From a virus, in IMG/VR virus record IMGVR_UViG_3300037258_000171, positions 1 to 64,000 of that record: a stretch of 64,000 nucleotides of DNA. One strand, given 5' to 3'. A program made the position numbers and the translations under genes. Below are positions 33,563 to 40,286 of the stretch, in pieces. Positions within the stretch are counted from its first letter, which is position 1. Each line of letters opens with the position of its first letter. Below the pieces are notes generated by a model. The model worked only from the letters and a program-made list of their open reading frames with translations. It was not told the origin of the DNA and searched no databases.

Positions 33563-33653
33563 CGTCCGGAAATCCGGACTCTCAAAGGTGCTGATAGGCA
33601 GTCCGGATATCCGGACTATGAGTGACCTGCGGCGGAGTCCGGGAATCCGGACT
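33563..33653. promoter_or_regulatory. Operator array: three near-identical palindromes
   Basis: Three 18-bp sites at 33563-33580, 33600-33617 and 33636-33653 share GTCCGG-N4-CCGGAC; the middle one, AGTCCGGATATCCGGACT, is a perfect palindrome. Start-to-start spacing is 37 and 36 bases, about 3.5 helical turns. The third site lies in the last codons of the Zn-ribbon/HTH gene and the second touches its stop. They are upstream of the leftward operon that begins at 33454, where TTGACG/TTGACA hexamers occur at 33514-33530. Confidence 0.75.
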
Positions 33654-34110
33654 GGCGGCCGAGCGCTTTCATCGCCTCGTAGTAGGTGGACTTCGGAATC
33701 CTGAGTTCGGCCTGCGCCTCGGCAGCCGAGAATCCGACCGCACTGAGCATGGCGACCTTGAGCGCGGTCGCGGACAGCTGGCATCGCGCCAGGCGCAGCG
33801 CACGCTCGCGGTCGATGACCGGGGCCGTCTTGCGTGCGGCCTTCGCCGGCCAGAAACAGTCCGGCATGAGCTTGACCAGCGCGGCCGTCAGATCGTCCTG
33901 GGACGCCTTGCACTTCTGGCAGTGCCGCAGGATGGACCGGCCCTTGGCGGTCAGCGTGAGCTTGCCCTGGCCACCGCAGCAGGGGCATGTGGCCGCCCAC
34001 TCCCACGGGACATCGTGGCCGGCTACCCGGCGCGTCTTGGTCGGTCGCCCTCGTAGTTTCGGGGCGGCGTGCCTCAGCGCGCACTCGGTGCCGTCTTCAC
34101 CGCAGCGCAC
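33616..34110 (-). CDS. Zn-ribbon and helix-turn-helix DNA-binding protein
   Basis: 164 residues, GTG start. Residues ~38-72 form a four-Cys ribbon (CPCCGGQGKLTLTAKG ... HCQKC), resembling those of primases and transposon regulators. Residues ~108-153 hold a helix-turn-helix (SAAEAQAELRIPKSTYYEAM). It is a good candidate for the protein that binds the three palindromes overlapping its own 3' end. Its upstream region holds a candidate structured RNA, which would be in its leader if transcription starts beyond 34280. No closer family name can be given. Confidence 0.6.
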   Translation of the reverse strand: MRCGEDGTECALRHAAPKLRGRPTKTRRVAGHDVPWEWAATCPCCGGQGKLTLTAKGRSILRHCQKCKASQDDLTAALVKLMPDCFWPAKAARKTAPVIDRERALRLARCQLSATALKVAMLSAVGFSAAEAQAELRIPKSTYYEAMKALGRQSGFPDSAAGHS

Positions 34111-34149
34111 GCTCTACGCGGGTGCAGGTGAACTGATACGGGAGGTTGC

Positions 34150-34278
34150 GCGCTGAACTCGCAGCGCTGCCTTTAGGCTTGGGGACAAGGCCGATCACCG
34201 GACTTTCGCGAGGCGGTGTGACGCTGAAGTCCTCCGGTTGCGGACCTCACATCCGCTTCCGGGGGCACCCCAAGCCTA
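34150..34278. ncRNA. Candidate structured RNA closed by an 11-bp stem
   Basis: TAGGCTTGGGG (34174-34184) and CCCCAAGCCTA (34268-34278) are perfect complements enclosing 83 bases that fold further: GGACTT/AAGTCC and GCGGA/TCCGC inner stems. A separate hairpin GCGCTG-AACTCG-CAGCGC lies at 34150-34167. No ORF with a good start covers the stretch. On the minus strand it would be the leader of the gene at 33616-34110. It is not a tRNA (no T-loop, 105 bases). Strand and function are unknown. Confidence 0.45.
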
Positions 34279-34337
34279 CCGAATCCCTGTGCGAAGAGTG
34301 GCCGCATCGTGGCCCGTTGTGACCCGTACCAGGCAGA

Positions 34338-34667
34338 TCAGGCAGCCCGCGTCGATCGCGGAGAGCGCTGCGAGCGGCGCCACTTCTCTTCCATTGACGC
34401 CGCCTCCTGCTCCCGCTTGTTGCCGTCCCGGTTGCACCCCCGGCACCAGAGGACACGCTTGCCGCCACGCGGCCGGCCCATCTGACCCGTAATCGGATCG
34501 CGGACGGGATGCCAGCGCGAGTTCACGTGCTCGATGGTGGCGAAGTTATCGGGCAGCACCTCACCCGGCCCGGGCCTGTACCAGATGACCTCGATGCCGC
34601 AGTTCCCGCAGTGCGGATCCTGCGCCATCAGGTTGGCGCGGCGGTTCCGCAGAGACGACTTCCCCAT
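34338..34667 (-). CDS. HNH endonuclease
   Basis: 109 residues from MGKSSLRNRRANLMAQDPHC. The HNH metal/active-site pattern is visible: CGNCGIEV, then NFATIEHVNSRWHP (candidate catalytic His) and VLWCRGCNRDGNKREQE. It is a free-standing small nuclease next to the structured-RNA segment. Could be a homing nuclease or act in DNA packaging or repair. GTGGGAG precedes the ATG by nine bases. Confidence 0.75.
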   Translation of the reverse strand: MGKSSLRNRRANLMAQDPHCGNCGIEVIWYRPGPGEVLPDNFATIEHVNSRWHPVRDPITGQMGRPRGGKRVLWCRGCNRDGNKREQEAASMEEKWRRSQRSPRSTRAA

Positions 34668-34696
34668 CCGTCCATTCTCCCACGTCAGGAGTCCTG

Positions 34697-34981
34697 ATGT
34701 CCGAAGTGAAGAAGGCAGGCCTGCGCGCCGAGATCTCCCGGCTCCGCGAGGAACTGGCCGCCGAGAAGGCCCGCAGCGAAACCCTCCGCGAGCACGCCCA
34801 CTGCCACGGCTGCACCTGCGCTCACGCGGCGTGGGTCTACCCGTACGTGCCGACGTACCCGGCCAGTCCGACGCCGGTATGGACTTCACAGCCGTACACC
34901 GTCACCTGCGCCAGCGACACCACCGGCTTCAGCACGGCCACCCTGTCCGGCGTGACCACCACGAACGCGGCTCTCAGCTAG
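34697..34981 (+). CDS. Coiled-coil small protein
   Basis: 94 residues: a basic coiled coil (residues 5-37, ISRLREELAAEKARSETLRE), then HCHGCTCAHAAW, which may bind zinc, and a Pro/Tyr/Thr-rich end. It is a single rightward gene between leftward ones, with ribosome site CAGGAG and a strong terminator after it, so it is likely its own transcription unit. Family unknown. Confidence 0.6.
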   Translation: MSEVKKAGLRAEISRLREELAAEKARSETLREHAHCHGCTCAHAAWVYPYVPTYPASPTPVWTSQPYTVTCASDTTGFSTATLSGVTTTNAALS

Positions 34982-34993
34982 CCCGGAACAGCG

Positions 34994-35033
34994 AACCGGC
35001 CCGGTCCCCATCGCGGGGGCCGGGCCGGTTTCT
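34994..35033 (+). terminator. Strong rho-independent terminator
   Basis: AACCGGCCCGG (34994-35004) pairs with CCGGGCCGGTT (35020-35030), with inner CCCC/GGGG pairing, then TTTCTT. It is 12 bases after the stop of the coiled-coil gene. The stem is nearly symmetrical, so it may also end leftward transcripts. Confidence 0.9.
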
Positions 35034-35049
35034 TGCTGTCTGCGGCCAG

Positions 35050-35262
35050 CTACAGGACTGCGGCGGCAACCCGCTCGTGTCTTACGCTGCAGAGAGACGA
35101 GCGGTATCTGAGCTGACTCCTGCACTTCAGCCCCCGTCCCGGCCGCACCACAGACCAGGTGCAAATGCAGGTGCCGGGGACCAGGAGAGTCGGCATCTCC
35201 ACGGTGCCGGCGGGTACCTGGCCGATGCCCTTGCGGAGGTCGAACACGCGGGCGGTGGTCAC
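35050..35262 (-). CDS. Small hypothetical protein downstream of RNA ligase
   Basis: 70 residues, GTG start in a GTGA overlap with the RNA ligase stop. It reads VTTARVFDLRKGIGQVPAGT, with a hydrophobic centre (TLLVPGTCICTWSV) and a basic end. The coupling suggests translation, but no domain is seen. Confidence 0.45.
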   Translation of the reverse strand: MTTARVFDLRKGIGQVPAGTVEMPTLLVPGTCICTWSVVRPGRGLKCRSQLRYRSSLCSVRHERVAAAVL

Positions 35263-35966
35263 GACGCGCCGACCTGCTCGCGCGGACGCCCTGAGCGGCG
35301 CCCCTGCGCCCGGAAGTCCTTGCCCTTCAGCTTGAAGATCAGTCGCTCGCCCCGGTTGTCGTACAGCGGCTCCACGGTCCGCGCGACGATCCCCTCGGCC
35401 ATGAACTCCGGGTCGAACTCCTGCGCCGCGCCCGAGGCAAAGCCGTCCCGCACGAGGGCCACGATCTCGGCCAGCGCCATCGGCTCGCCGCCGTTCAGCA
35501 GCGGCACGCGGGGGATGCCCAGCTTCTCCGCGGTCTCCGTGACCGCTCCATCGGACAGGTAGGTGCCATCGGCCACGGCCACGTCAAACAGCGTGAAGCC
35601 CTGGTCCGGGCGGTAACGTCCGCCACTCTGGATCTTCGCCCCGTAGCCCTCGCCGTAGAGCGTGAGAGCGTCCAGGTCGTGCTCGCGCATGATGGCCAGC
35701 ACCTCCGGGGCCACGCGGCCGGCGAGGTCGCTGCAGTGCGCCAGGAGCTTCGGCGGGATCGACGCCTCATCGGTCTTGCCCGCCACGGTGTACGTCGTGC
35801 CGTCCTTGATGCGACTGAACCCGATCCGGATGTTCGTGCCGTCTACCTTCTCCGTCACCAGCCAGCCCGCGATGGTGCCGAACACCGGGCGGCGCAGCTT
35901 ACTCACGTCCACCCGGAAGTCCTCGTCCCGGTCGAATAACGTCTCGATCTTGCTGTACGGCTTCAC
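35259..35966 (-). CDS. ATP-dependent RNA ligase, Rnl2 type
   Basis: 235 residues. Nucleotidyltransferase motifs are clear and in order: motif I VTEKVDGTNIRI (adenylated K40), motif III LYGEGYGAK, motif IV EFMAEGIVART, motif V RLIFKLKGKDF. The size and spacing fit T4 Rnl2-like RNA ligases, which seal nicks in RNA. In phages these enzymes repair tRNAs cut by host anticodon nucleases. It lies between a terminator and a small gene. A second, unrelated RNA ligase (RtcB) is encoded at 40287. Confidence 0.85.
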   Translation of the reverse strand: MKPYSKIETLFDRDEDFRVDVSKLRRPVFGTIAGWLVTEKVDGTNIRIGFSRIKDGTTYTVAGKTDEASIPPKLLAHCSDLAGRVAPEVLAIMREHDLDALTLYGEGYGAKIQSGGRYRPDQGFTLFDVAVADGTYLSDGAVTETAEKLGIPRVPLLNGGEPMALAEIVALVRDGFASGAAQEFDPEFMAEGIVARTVEPLYDNRGERLIFKLKGKDFRAQGRRSGRPREQVGAS

Positions 35967-35989
35967 TGCCTCTCCCCTCTCAGCGGAAC

Positions 35990-36028
35990 GGCCCGCGCCA
36001 GGTAGCCATGTGCTGCCCGGCGCGGGCC
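35990..36028 (-). terminator. Terminator after secreted protein gene
   Basis: GGCCCGCGCC (35990-35999) pairs with GGCGCGGGCC (36019-36028); inside, GGTAGC pairs with GCTGCC, so the stem is nearly 17 bp with one mismatch. It separates the secreted-protein gene from the RNA ligase gene. Confidence 0.8.
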
Positions 36029-36047
36029 GATTTCTGCGTTCCTGCGG

Positions 36048-36755
36048 TCAGACGGACGGCCCGTCCTGGCCAGTCCACATCTGGCTGTTGGCGATGTAAC
36101 CGCCAGTCAGCTTGTTCTCCGGCTCGCCGAACAGCTGGTTGACCGGCTTCTTGCTGCCCGCGTTGACGGTCAGCGAGATGGGATGCGAAAAGCCGGTGAA
36201 GCCAGCCGACACCAGCGGCGTGTACCAGTGGCCGCTGGTGAAGTGGGCGTTGGCCAGGTCGCCGATCCACAGCGAGCCCGCGTCCGCGCCGCAATTGCGC
36301 AGCGTCACGTGCTCGCCCGCGAACTCCGGCAGCGCGAGGCCGGCACACAAACCGGTCTCATTGCCGAACGGAGACACGTCTGCCTCGTAGATCGGGTAGC
36401 TGGGGTATTTCAGGCACGCGTACGACGTGGAGGACAGCAGGCCCTGCGGGTTGGTCGCCGACTGGCAGAACTGCGAGACGGTGCCCACCTTCCCGCCAGT
36501 CACGTCCTCGTTGACCTGAGTGTCCGTCTTGAAGTGCAGATTGACCTTCTGGCCGACCTTCGCGCCGACCCCGGTGTCCCCGGGCACGTAGGCGTTGACG
36601 ATCTGCGACGTCCCCAGCTCCAGGCTGGAGATGTCAATGCAGTGGTGCCCGCAGGCCGGCGTAGCGCCCGGGTGCACCGACGCGGAGGCGGCAGCGGGCA
36701 GTCCTGCGACTGCCAGGGCCGCGATGCCCGCGACGGCAAGAGTGATGCGGTTCAT
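36048..36755 (-). CDS. Secreted protein with Sec signal peptide
   Basis: 235 residues. Residues 1-26 are a textbook signal peptide (MNRITLAVAGIAALAVAGLP, then AAASAS). The mature part is rich in Gly, Thr and Asn, with six Cys (ACGHHC, FCQ, ACLK, LCAG, NCGA) likely forming disulphides outside the cell. It resembles secreted proteins of unknown function in actinomycete chromosomes. GGAAGGAAACGC is an excellent ribosome site. As a lone gene with its own terminator next to the repressor block, it is a likely lysogenic-conversion gene expressed from the prophage. Confidence 0.65.
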   Translation of the reverse strand: MNRITLAVAGIAALAVAGLPAAASASVHPGATPACGHHCIDISSLELGTSQIVNAYVPGDTGVGAKVGQKVNLHFKTDTQVNEDVTGGKVGTVSQFCQSATNPQGLLSSTSYACLKYPSYPIYEADVSPFGNETGLCAGLALPEFAGEHVTLRNCGADAGSLWIGDLANAHFTSGHWYTPLVSAGFTGFSHPISLTVNAGSKKPVNQLFGEPENKLTGGYIANSQMWTGQDGPSV

Positions 36756-36896
36756 GCGTTTCCTTCCTGAGATGCATCTCTGGTTCCCGCCCCCCGGCTC
36801 GCGTGGTCCGGGGCAACTGCTTACGCGCGGCGGCTGCGCGGTCCTGCTCGCCCGTTGCGCCGGGCGCCCTCGCCGTGAAGCGGGGGAAGTCTTGGG

Positions 36897-37145
36897 TCAG
36901 AACTCGCGATGACCCTCCAGGCCCTGGAGTGCCCCGGCGGGCGGCAGGCTGTCGTCGCGGTGATGCTGCTCGATATGCCGGCGGCGGCCCTCAACCGCCT
37001 CAGCGCGATCGCGGTAGAACTCGCTGTCCACGTTGCCGTTGCACTCCGGGTGCTGGCAGATCACCTCATACACGCGCTGGACGCTCACCATCGACGCCCG
37101 GAACTTCTCGGGCGCGGGCCTGGGCTCCCATCCGCGCCGGCTCAC
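36897..37145 (-). CDS. Small C2H2-like protein next to excisionase
   Basis: 82 residues, GTG start overlapping the excisionase stop (GTGA). VYEVICQHPECNGNV and RRRHIEQHHRDD together give C-x4-C and H-x3/4-H spacing of a single zinc finger. It is probably co-expressed with the excisionase and may be a DNA-binding partner. Function inferred from position. Confidence 0.55.
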   Translation of the reverse strand: MSRRGWEPRPAPEKFRASMVSVQRVYEVICQHPECNGNVDSEFYRDRAEAVEGRRRHIEQHHRDDSLPPAGALQGLEGHREF

Positions 37146-37426
37146 GACGCCTTCTGTTCCGGGTGGTCGTCCGACTCGGCGGACTCAGCGGCGTTGCTCT
37201 TGGCCCGCTTCTGCTCAGCGCTCTTGCGGTCCAGGTAGGCGGTGATCTCCTCAACGCGGATCTTGCGAATCCGCGGGCCGAGCAGCACCGAGGGCAGCTC
37301 GCCGGTACGCAGGAGGCTGAACAAGGTCGCCTTGCTGACGCCCAGCGCCTCCATGGCCTGCTTCGGGCTTAAGACGAGCGCCTTCTGCGGCTGCTCGCCG
37401 TCACCGCTGCTGGTGTTAGTGCTCAC
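37142..37426 (-). CDS. Excisionase / MerR-type HTH protein
   Basis: 94 residues. VLSPKQAMEALGVSKATLFS (helix-turn-helix) followed by LLRTGELPSVLLGPRIRKIR (wing) and EITAYLDRK is the HTH_17 excisionase pattern. The gene is divergent from the repressor-integrase operon, as expected for a recombination directionality factor. GTG 37426 is preferred over an upstream GTG because the promoter at 37436-37464 would start RNA within a few bases of it, giving a leaderless message. C-terminal tail is charged and disordered. Confidence 0.75.
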   Translation of the reverse strand: MSTNTSSGDGEQPQKALVLSPKQAMEALGVSKATLFSLLRTGELPSVLLGPRIRKIRVEEITAYLDRKSAEQKRAKSNAAESAESDDHPEQKAS

Positions 37427-37435
37427 ACCGAAACC

Positions 37436-37464
37436 GTAGCACACCTAAAGTGCACGCGGGTCAA
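37436..37464 (-). promoter_or_regulatory. Promoter of excisionase gene with overlapping operator
   Basis: On the minus strand TTGACC (37464-37459), a 17-base spacer and TGCTAC (37441-37436) form a sigma-70-type promoter. Its -35 box touches the palindrome ACATCAG-A-CTGATGT at 37464-37478. A repressor on that palindrome would block excisionase transcription. Confidence 0.6.
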
Positions 37465-37478
37465 CATCAGACTGATGT
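37464..37478. promoter_or_regulatory. Palindromic operator between repressor and excisionase
   Basis: ACATCAG-A-CTGATGT has perfect 7-bp arms about one central base. It lies 14 bases before the repressor start and against the excisionase -35 box. TAGGCT (37478-37483) may be the repressor -10 box, which would also give a leaderless message. Confidence 0.6.
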
Positions 37479-37491
37479 AGGCTTCACCGGT

Positions 37492-37941
37492 ATGGCAGAG
37501 GATCCGTTGCTGATGGCCGATACCTGGCTCATCCGCAACATCAAGCAGGAGCGCGAAGCGCGCGGACTGTCCCAGGGGGCGCTCGCTGCCCAGATGCACG
37601 ACCTCGGATTCAAGTTCGCGCAGCAGACCATCGGCCGCATCGAGAAGGGCCAGCGGACCGTCAGCGGCGGCGAGGCCCTGGCCTTCGCCCGGCTGTTCGG
37701 GCGGGAGCTGAACGACCTGTTCCAGGCGCCCGACGTGACGAAGTACCAGGCCGACCTGCGGCACAAGACGCGGAACCTGCAGGAGACCGAGGCGTACGCC
37801 AACGGCGCGATGATCAGCCACCAGACGGCCGCCGCCGAGCTCAGCAGCCTCGTCGCAGACCTCCGGGCCGGTCCGCACGCCGCGGCTCTGGCCGAGGAGC
37901 TGGACGCCGCCGAGAAGGCACTCAAGGGAGGGCGGCCATGA
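37492..37941 (+). CDS. XRE-family repressor
   Basis: 149 residues. Residues ~13-72 are an XRE/Cro-CI helix-turn-helix: LIRNIKQEREARGLSQGALA, then FAQQTIGRIEKGQRTVSGGE and LARLFG-like close. A helical C-terminal half (residues 80-149) likely dimerises. It overlaps the integrase by ATGA, so both are translated together. It is the best candidate for the lysogeny repressor. Start ATG 37492 is used; the upstream in-frame ATG 37450 would cross the operator. Confidence 0.75.
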   Translation: MAEDPLLMADTWLIRNIKQEREARGLSQGALAAQMHDLGFKFAQQTIGRIEKGQRTVSGGEALAFARLFGRELNDLFQAPDVTKYQADLRHKTRNLQETEAYANGAMISHQTAAAELSSLVADLRAGPHAAALAEELDAAEKALKGGRP

Positions 37942-39317
37942 CCGGCACCCGCAAGGACAACGGCGAGTCCTGGGTAGGCACCGAGAAGAACGCGCGCGGC
38001 TACTACGAGGCCAGTGTGTGGATGGGCGTGAAGGGCAACGGCCGGCCGGACCGGCGCCACGTCCAGCGCAAGAGCCAGAAGGCGGTCAAGGAGCGGGTCA
38101 AGGAACTGGAGCGCAAGCGTGACCTCGGCCAGTCAGTCAAGGCCGGGAAGGCGCCCACCGTCCAGCAGATGCTTGAGCGGCACCTGACCGTCGTGCTCCC
38201 CCAGCGCGGAGTGTCGCCGACGACCATCCGCGGGTACCGGTCGCAGTGCCGGACCGACATCTTCCCCCGGTGGGGTGCGCAGCGCATCGACCGGCTCCAG
38301 GCCGAGGACATCGAGGAAGGCCTGGCCGACATGCTTGCCGAGGGCAAGTCAGCGGCAACCGTCGTCAAGGCCAGGGCGATCCTGTCGGCCGCCCTGGCGG
38401 ATCAGGTGAAGCGCGAGCGCATCGCCCGCAACCCGTGCGCCATCATCCGGCCGACCAAGATCCCCGACCGGAAGATGGCGTCACTGTCCGAGGACGAGGC
38501 GATGCGCGTGCTGGACGCCGCGGCGAAGCACGTGAACGCGCCGCGGTGGTCGCTGGCGATCCTGCGGGGCCTGCGGCAGGGCGAGGTGCTGGGACCGCGG
38601 TGGGACGACCTGGACCTGAACGCCGGGCGCCTGCTGATCCACCGGCAGCTGCAGCGGCTCACCTGGTCGCACGGATGCGCCGACCAGGACCGCGCGCAGT
38701 ACGCCGACATGAACGATGAGAAGAAGCGCAAGGCGCGGCTGGCCATCGAGCACGCCTGCGCGGCACCGCACTGCAAGGTGAAGCCGTGCAAGAAGGTCAA
38801 GGGGAAGTGCCGGCTGCACACCCGCGAGTGCCCGCCGCCGTGCCCGGCGGACTGCACCGACCACGCCCGGCTGTGCCCGCACCGCAAGGGCGGCGGCCTG
38901 GTGTTCCGCGAGATCAAGGAGAACCGCCAGAAGACCGTCCGGCTGACCGCGCCGCTCATCGCCGAGCTGAAGGGCCACCGTGACGCCCAGTTCCTTCAGA
39001 AGGAGACGACGGGGGAGTTGTGGGATGACCACGGGCTGATCTTCTGCCGGTGGAACGGGAAGCCGGTTGACCCGCGCCGGGACTACGGCGAGTGGCAGCA
39101 GATCCTGAAGGAGGCCGGCCTGCCCCGGCACCGGCTGCACGCGCTGCGGCACTCGGCCGCGTCAATCGCGCTGGACGGCGGGGCGGACATCGCCGTCGTC
39201 CAGGAGATGCTGGGCCACTCCGATATCCGGATGACGCGCCGCTACGCCCATCCCTCGGACGCCCGGCATGACGAGATGGGCCGCCAGATGGACCGTCTCC
39301 TGGGGGGCGGGAAATGA
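37938..39317 (+). CDS. int: Tyrosine integrase with Cys-rich insertion
   Basis: 459 residues. N-terminal arm-binding region (~1-75), SAM-like core-binding domain (~76-170) and catalytic domain with R213 (LRGLRQGE), K332, H401-x2-R404 (HALRH), H427 (LGHS) and Y436 (RRYAH). Between R213 and K332 the protein carries an insertion (residues ~245-315) with nine cysteines (C247-C313) and several His, suggesting bound zinc. The enzyme recombines attP with attB in a tRNA-Thr gene. It is coupled to the repressor upstream and lies 86 bases before the att core. Confidence 0.9.
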   Translation: MTGTRKDNGESWVGTEKNARGYYEASVWMGVKGNGRPDRRHVQRKSQKAVKERVKELERKRDLGQSVKAGKAPTVQQMLERHLTVVLPQRGVSPTTIRGYRSQCRTDIFPRWGAQRIDRLQAEDIEEGLADMLAEGKSAATVVKARAILSAALADQVKRERIARNPCAIIRPTKIPDRKMASLSEDEAMRVLDAAAKHVNAPRWSLAILRGLRQGEVLGPRWDDLDLNAGRLLIHRQLQRLTWSHGCADQDRAQYADMNDEKKRKARLAIEHACAAPHCKVKPCKKVKGKCRLHTRECPPPCPADCTDHARLCPHRKGGGLVFREIKENRQKTVRLTAPLIAELKGHRDAQFLQKETTGELWDDHGLIFCRWNGKPVDPRRDYGEWQQILKEAGLPRHRLHALRHSAASIALDGGADIAVVQEMLGHSDIRMTRRYAHPSDARHDEMGRQMDRLLGGGK

Positions 39318-39329
39318 CCCGCCAGGCCG

Positions 39330-39355
39330 AGAACTGCTACCAGAACTGCTCCCAT
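39330..39355 (+). repeat. Integrase arm-type sites, left pair
   Basis: AGAACTGCTACC (39330-39341) and AGAACTGCTCCCAT (39342-39355) are tandem copies. The second is repeated exactly at 39540-39553 on the other side of the att core. Flanking direct repeats at this distance are typical arm-binding sites of tyrosine integrases. Confidence 0.65.
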
Positions 39356-39402
39356 CCGGGAAGATCAACGATCTTGGTTACGGAGTTTTCCCAGGTCACG
39401 GG

Positions 39403-39448
39403 TGGAGCCGCCTATCGGAATCGAACCGATGACCTATTCATTACGAGT
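39403..39448 (-). other. attP: attP core: 3' half of tRNA-Thr(CGT)
   Basis: On the minus strand the 46 bases run from the anticodon loop (CTCGTAA, anticodon CGT) through the T-arm (ATCGGTTCGATTCCGAT) to AGGCGGCTCCA with a CCA end. No 5' half of a tRNA precedes it, so it is an attachment core, not a tRNA gene. Integration would restore the host tRNA-Thr gene. Phage genes lie on both sides, meaning the phage is not integrated in this sequence. Confidence 0.85.
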
Positions 39449-39539
39449 TCCCACCCACTAGGTATATCGGGGGTCGCTCAGGTTTCTCCGGTCCAGGTCA
39501 GGCCGAGTTGCGTCCCTGCTATACCCCAGCATCCCCCAA

Positions 39540-39553
39540 AGAACTGCTCCCAT
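39540..39553 (+). repeat. Integrase arm-type site, right
   Basis: AGAACTGCTCCCAT repeats 39342-39355 exactly, 92 bases beyond the att core. A related TTCCCAC motif occurs at 39448-39454 and 39559-39565. Confidence 0.65.
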
Positions 39554-39594
39554 AAATGTTCCCACGATGTCTTCCCGCGGACAGGATCCCGGCC

Positions 39595-40152
39595 ATGACC
39601 AGCACCCTCCCGGACCGCCCGGCACGTGCGTACGTGCCCCTCTGGAAGATCGCCTCGTACTGGGCGACTCGCGGAATCTTCTGGGTCGAGCTCGACTACC
39701 CGTGGTGCTTCGGCTGCGGCAAGGATGCCGACGTCGATGAGAGCATGCCCCGCGACGAGCGCTGGAATGCGGCCAGCACCTTCCTTGAGCGCGCCCATCT
39801 TGCCGACCGGGCCTGGAATGGCCTGGATCAGGTCCAGAACATCGTGCCCCTGTGCGGACTGTGCCACCGCGTCATGCCGTCCTTCACTGACGGCCGGGAG
39901 GCGATCAAGTGGGTGCAGGGCGGAGGGCACCGTCAGGTGAGCGGGCGGCAGCTCGACAAGCTGATCGCCAAGTTCCGCCGCGGGGACATAGACCTGACCC
40001 AGTTCGGGACGAGGGTTGCGAGCGTGCTTCACATCCCGAAGTCGGCGGGGATCCAGATCGTCACGGAGGCTGAGGACAATTACCGGCGTGTCCAGCGGGG
40101 GAAGAAGCCACCGACGAAGCAGGTGCCGGCGCAGGACATGATGTTCTCCTAG
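39595..40152 (+). CDS. HNH endonuclease
   Basis: 185 residues. WCFGCGKDADVDESMPRDE gives the first Cys pair; ASTFLERAHLADRAW holds the catalytic His; NIVPLCGLCHRVMPS supplies the second Cys pair and the final His of the HNH fold. The remaining C-terminal half is helical and basic, suited to DNA binding. It begins just after the right arm site of attP and ends at a terminator, so it is an independent unit. Possible roles: homing or packaging-linked nicking. Confidence 0.8.
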   Translation: MTSTLPDRPARAYVPLWKIASYWATRGIFWVELDYPWCFGCGKDADVDESMPRDERWNAASTFLERAHLADRAWNGLDQVQNIVPLCGLCHRVMPSFTDGREAIKWVQGGGHRQVSGRQLDKLIAKFRRGDIDLTQFGTRVASVLHIPKSAGIQIVTEAEDNYRRVQRGKKPPTKQVPAQDMMFS

Positions 40153-40160
40153 ACATGCCC

Positions 40161-40198
40161 CGGCCCCCGCCGCAGCCCCCAGGTTGCGACGGGGGCCG
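40161..40198 (+). terminator. Terminator after HNH gene
   Basis: CGGCCCCCG (40161-40169) pairs with CGGGGGCCG (40190-40198) and CGCA (40171-40174) with TGCG (40185-40188). It is eight bases after the stop codon. Confidence 0.85.
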
Positions 40199-40243
40199 TA
40201 TAGGTCCCCAGCATGGTCAAGCCTAGTGGTGCGGGGGTGCTTG

Positions 40244-40286
40244 CCGGCCGGTGCGGATGTCTAAGATGTCCGCAGGAGCAGGCCGG
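40244..40286 (-). terminator. Nested hairpin after rtcB
   Basis: CCGGCC (40244-40249) pairs with GGCCGG (40281-40286) around GCGGA/TCCGC (40253-40257 with 40269-40273). It abuts the stop codon of the minus-strand rtcB gene, so it probably ends that transcript. Confidence 0.6.

Noticed and set aside
34174-34278. tRNA gene suggested by the complementary ends
   Set aside because: 105 bases, no T-loop GTTCRA, no anticodon arm of proper size and no CCA end.
37450-37491. 14-residue N-terminal extension of the repressor
   Set aside because: It would be encoded by the operator palindrome and lacks a ribosome site; ATG 37492 begins the folded domain.
39403-39448. Functional tRNA-Thr gene
   Set aside because: Only the 3' half is present; the acceptor and D-arm 5' parts are missing, so it is an att core.
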